Below are positions 61,531 through 64,000 of a stretch of DNA of 64,000 nt, one piece after another. The notes under the pieces were generated by a model. That model was given only the letters and a program-made list of their open reading frames with translations, ran no database searches and had not been told where the DNA came from. Each line of letters opens with the position of its first letter. The first letter of the stretch is position 1. Made by a program: the position numbers and the translations under genes. The DNA is from Eopsaltria australis (taxonomy: Eukaryota > Chordata > Aves > Passeriformes > Petroicidae). The DNA is taken from positions 1,364,001 through 1,428,000 of the forward strand of contig JAVTVJ010000371.1 of assembly GCA_034509425.1 (NCBI GenBank), in the 5' to 3' direction.

Positions 61531-61747
61531 CGGCCGCATGATGTGGCATGGAATCTGCTCCCCACCAGCCTGCATCTTTTCACAACCACTACGCATCTGC
61601 ATCCTCGGCAAAACCTCTTTGGAGGACACATAAAAAGCAGGACATCTACTCGCTACGGCAGCAGAAACCGAGGGTGCAGGGGGTGGTGGTGAAGTTTGTA
61701 ACCCCCTCTACTCTTTCCACTCATTCTTATGATGGGCCCTCAGCATA

Positions 61748-62200
61748 AAAATGGACCTGTTGCAGTGAGTCCAGGGAAGGCCCATGGAGATTCTCAGAGA
61801 GCTGGAGCACCTCTCCTATGGAGACAGGTTGACAGAGTTGTTCAGCCTTGAGAAGAGAGGGCTCCATGAGACCTCACCATGGTGTTCCAGTACCTAAAAG
61901 GGGCCGAAAAGAGCTGAAGAGTTTTTTATATGGGCATGTAGCGATAGGACAAGGGGTAATGGTCTTACATTGAAAGAGGGTAGATTTAGATTGTATATAA
62001 GGAAGAAATTCTTCACGATAAGAGTAGTGAGGCATTCATGGAAACTGTGGTCATCACATCCTTGGAAATGTTCAGTGCCAGATTGGATGGCATTTGAGCA
62101 CCCTGATCCAGGGGAAGGTGCCCTTGCCCATAGCAGAGCACTTGAAACTAGATGGTCTTTAAGGTTCCTCCCAACCCAAGCCATCTTATTATTCTACTTC
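61748..62200 (+). mobile_element. CR1 LINE 3' region copy
   Basis: Successive segments match the 3' half of avian CR1 in order: TGCAGTGAGTCCAGGGAAGG, CTGGAGCACCTCTCCTATGG, GTTCAGCCTTGAGAAGAG, CAGTACCTAAAAGGGGCC, GATAGGACAAGGGGTAATGG, ATATAAGGAAGAAATTCTTC, AACTAGATGGTCTTTAAGGT and TCCCAACCCAAGCCAT. About 450 bases remain, covering the end of ORF2 and the 3' UTR. The terminal octamer repeats are degenerate (CTTATTATTCTAC). The insertion is 5'-truncated and moderately diverged. Confidence 0.94.
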
Positions 62201-62910
62201 CTCCACACAGATACTCCCCCTTCTGTCTGTTCCCTCCCTCCAGCTCCTTTCTGTAACACCAACAGCACCCTTGGAGGGGCCCATTAGAGAGGGGGATGGA
62301 GACTGTGCCAGGACATGTAAGCCTTGCTCAAGAGGCAAATGAGGCCCAATGTGTTAGTAAAACAAAAGTAAGTAAAAGTTAGTAAAACCAGAGGCATGCT
62401 TCCAAATGTGTGCATCTTGATCATCACCAGCAGAAACTGGTGATGTTACTGTTACTGTCAAGATTCCCAACACAGACCTTTAAAAAAGATCATGTGAGAC
62501 GCAAGCACAGAGCAGATACATTCCTGAGGGAAAAATTCATCCACTCATCTACACATTTCACGTCTACATTTGCCAATCTCATCAACTGAGTAAACCAAAA
62601 TGAAGGCAGGAGAAGAGACAGTGGGTGCCAATTTTTATCTTATTTACATTAACAAGACTCCAGGGCCTGACATATCTTCAGTTTGCTGATGGAAGAGAGC
62701 CCACAGACAAGGTTCAAAGGGCATCAGAGAGCTGCTGGCTCTTGATTTGCTTTGGGGAATCTGCCCTTGGGATCCTGATCCTGCCAGAGAGTGCAAGGTA
62801 AAATCTGGTGTTAGAGGGCAATTGATCCCCATGAGTTTCTGAATGGAAGAGAAGCCAGAAGGCAGCATGGAATGGGCTAAGAGAACTTGTCTGTGATGGG
62901 ATGGAGGGAC

Positions 62911-62932
62911 TATAGCCAGTATACTGGCTATA
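62911..62932. repeat. Perfect 22-bp palindrome with flanking half-site copies
   Basis: The half TATAGCCAGTA is followed directly by its exact reverse complement TACTGGCTATA, so the 22 bases are identical on both strands. Downstream to about 62980 there are further copies and partial copies (AAGTATAACCAGTATAGCC, AAGTATAGCCAGCC). Together they form a small cluster of direct and inverted repeats in the LSAMP intron. Confidence 0.9.
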
Positions 62933-64000
62933 CTCCCAAGTATAACCAGTATAGCCAACAAACCAAGTATAGCCAGCCTGCTGTTTTTCCAGATGCTGTC
63001 CACCCTGAGCAGCTCTGGGCTCCATGTTGTTGATAAGCTGACTCTACTTACAGTGAAGGCTGGAGTTCTGCTTCTTGAGCAAGAAATAGGACCAAAAATG
63101 AGAGGGGGAATTAAAAACCCCACCTCTAAAGCAGAAGGCACAAGGGAAAGAGGATGTGCATCATGCAGGTGTCTCTATTGTAGGCCTGTAGGGGTCTTAG
63201 GGTTTACACTTGCCAGCTGCTCTGCAGGAAGCAATTTTTCCTAGTCTGTTGACTCTCTTGCCAGGGCTTCGGAAGATGAAATCTTTATTATCATGAAGGC
63301 TTAAAAGGGAGGAATACTGTTAATTCCATTTTCAAGGTCATACTTTGAAAGTTATTAATTTCTTTCTTCCAGGGCTTTGCACTCTACTCTGAGGCTTTAG
63401 GGATTACCAGCTTCTACTTACTAGGGTTCATTTGGGGCTTTTTTTCTTACTTCTTTCCTGTTCCTCCCCCCCTCCTCTTAGAAGAAGACACTTTTGTTCC
63501 TTCCCTGTGCTCAGTGTTGAAGCTATTTTGCTCATTGCCTGCTCATTCCCCATTGTCACTACCAGTTCTGCTCCTGTAATTAAAACTTGGCTGTGACTGC
63601 AGTGGCAATAGGCTGCCTTTCCTAGAGGTGCAAGTACCACTGTGTAAGCTGGGGAGGATGCCCTCCAGCAACTCTCCAACAAGATTAAGGAAATGTCTCT
63701 GGTGTCTATCAATCTTTGCACTCGGTTTAATGTATTTCAGAATTTGCTCATGCTTTTTTAGCACTGAACAGTTCTTCCCCATGTTTTGGAGCTCATTCAT
63801 GGTGTACTAAGTACTCATCTATCATACCTCATGTCTTAGAGGAATGAAGATTCATTCTGTAATGCAGCTCACCCATCCTTCCCTAAGATCTGAAGAATAT
63901 CCCTGAAATTGTATTTCTCAGTGTCTTTCTGAGAAGGTCGTGGTGTTCGAGAGCTGTCTGCTCACACCATTTATCCTGGAGCTGGTTTACAGTAATCCTA

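Larger units (their letters stand above)
55396..64000 (-). other. LSAMP: LSAMP last intron (partial)
   Basis: The region upstream of the LSAMP terminal exon, on the - strand, continues to the end of the window. I found no exon coding for an Ig domain. It contains two CpG-rich islands (58225-58860 and 61110-61530), CTCF-like motifs, a GC-rich minisatellite, a CR1 copy (61748-62200) and a 22-bp palindrome. Long overlapping open frames at 58121-58875 on both strands reflect GC-rich tandem-repeat sequence. Confidence 0.85.

Noticed and set aside
55396..64000. Search for the LSAMP Ig-domain exon on the - strand
   Set aside because: No frame with the third Ig-domain or linker sequence was recognised. 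The preceding exon is probably beyond 64000.

Overview
This is a stretch of vertebrate, almost certainly avian, nuclear DNA. Three observations point to a bird: several truncated CR1 LINE copies with the usual bird 3' ends, few other recognisable transposons, and a GAP43 protein very close to the bird form. Coding sequence is sparse. Two neuronal genes are present only in part, and they converge tail to tail: GAP43 on the + strand and LSAMP on the - strand. This gene order and orientation is also known in mammals.

Layout. 1-3125 is the 3' part of GAP43 intron 1; exon 1, which encodes the first 10 residues, lies upstream of the window. Coding exon 2 is at 3126-3753, intron 2 at 3754-24684, and the terminal exon at 24685 to about 25460 (coding to 24773, poly(A) signal 25437-25442). 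From about 25.46 to 47.92 kb is the convergent intergenic spacer, with two CR1 3' fragments, a CR1 fragment carrying a decayed reverse transcriptase, a long degenerate purine tract, small tandem duplications and no gene I can support. From about 47.92 to 55.30 kb is the inferred LSAMP 3' UTR, read on the - strand. The short LSAMP terminal coding exon (55298-55395) encodes the GPI-anchor signal. The rest, 55396-64000, is the last LSAMP intron. It holds two CpG-rich islands, CTCF-like motifs, a GC-rich minisatellite, a CR1 copy and a perfect 22-bp palindrome.

Biology. GAP43 is a calmodulin-binding, PKC-regulated growth-cone protein. LSAMP is a GPI-anchored IgLON cell-adhesion protein of limbic neurons. 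Both act in axon growth and targeting, but nothing here shows joint regulation.

Hunt. I found no undescribed multi-gene system. The most unusual items are: a 393-codon open frame on the LSAMP sense strand inside the presumed 3' UTR, next to a CpG cluster and a CTCF-like motif; a divergent pair of strong CTCF-like motifs in two CpG islands of the last LSAMP intron; and a perfect palindrome surrounded by further copies of its half-site. Conservation and expression could not be tested, so these stay as candidates.
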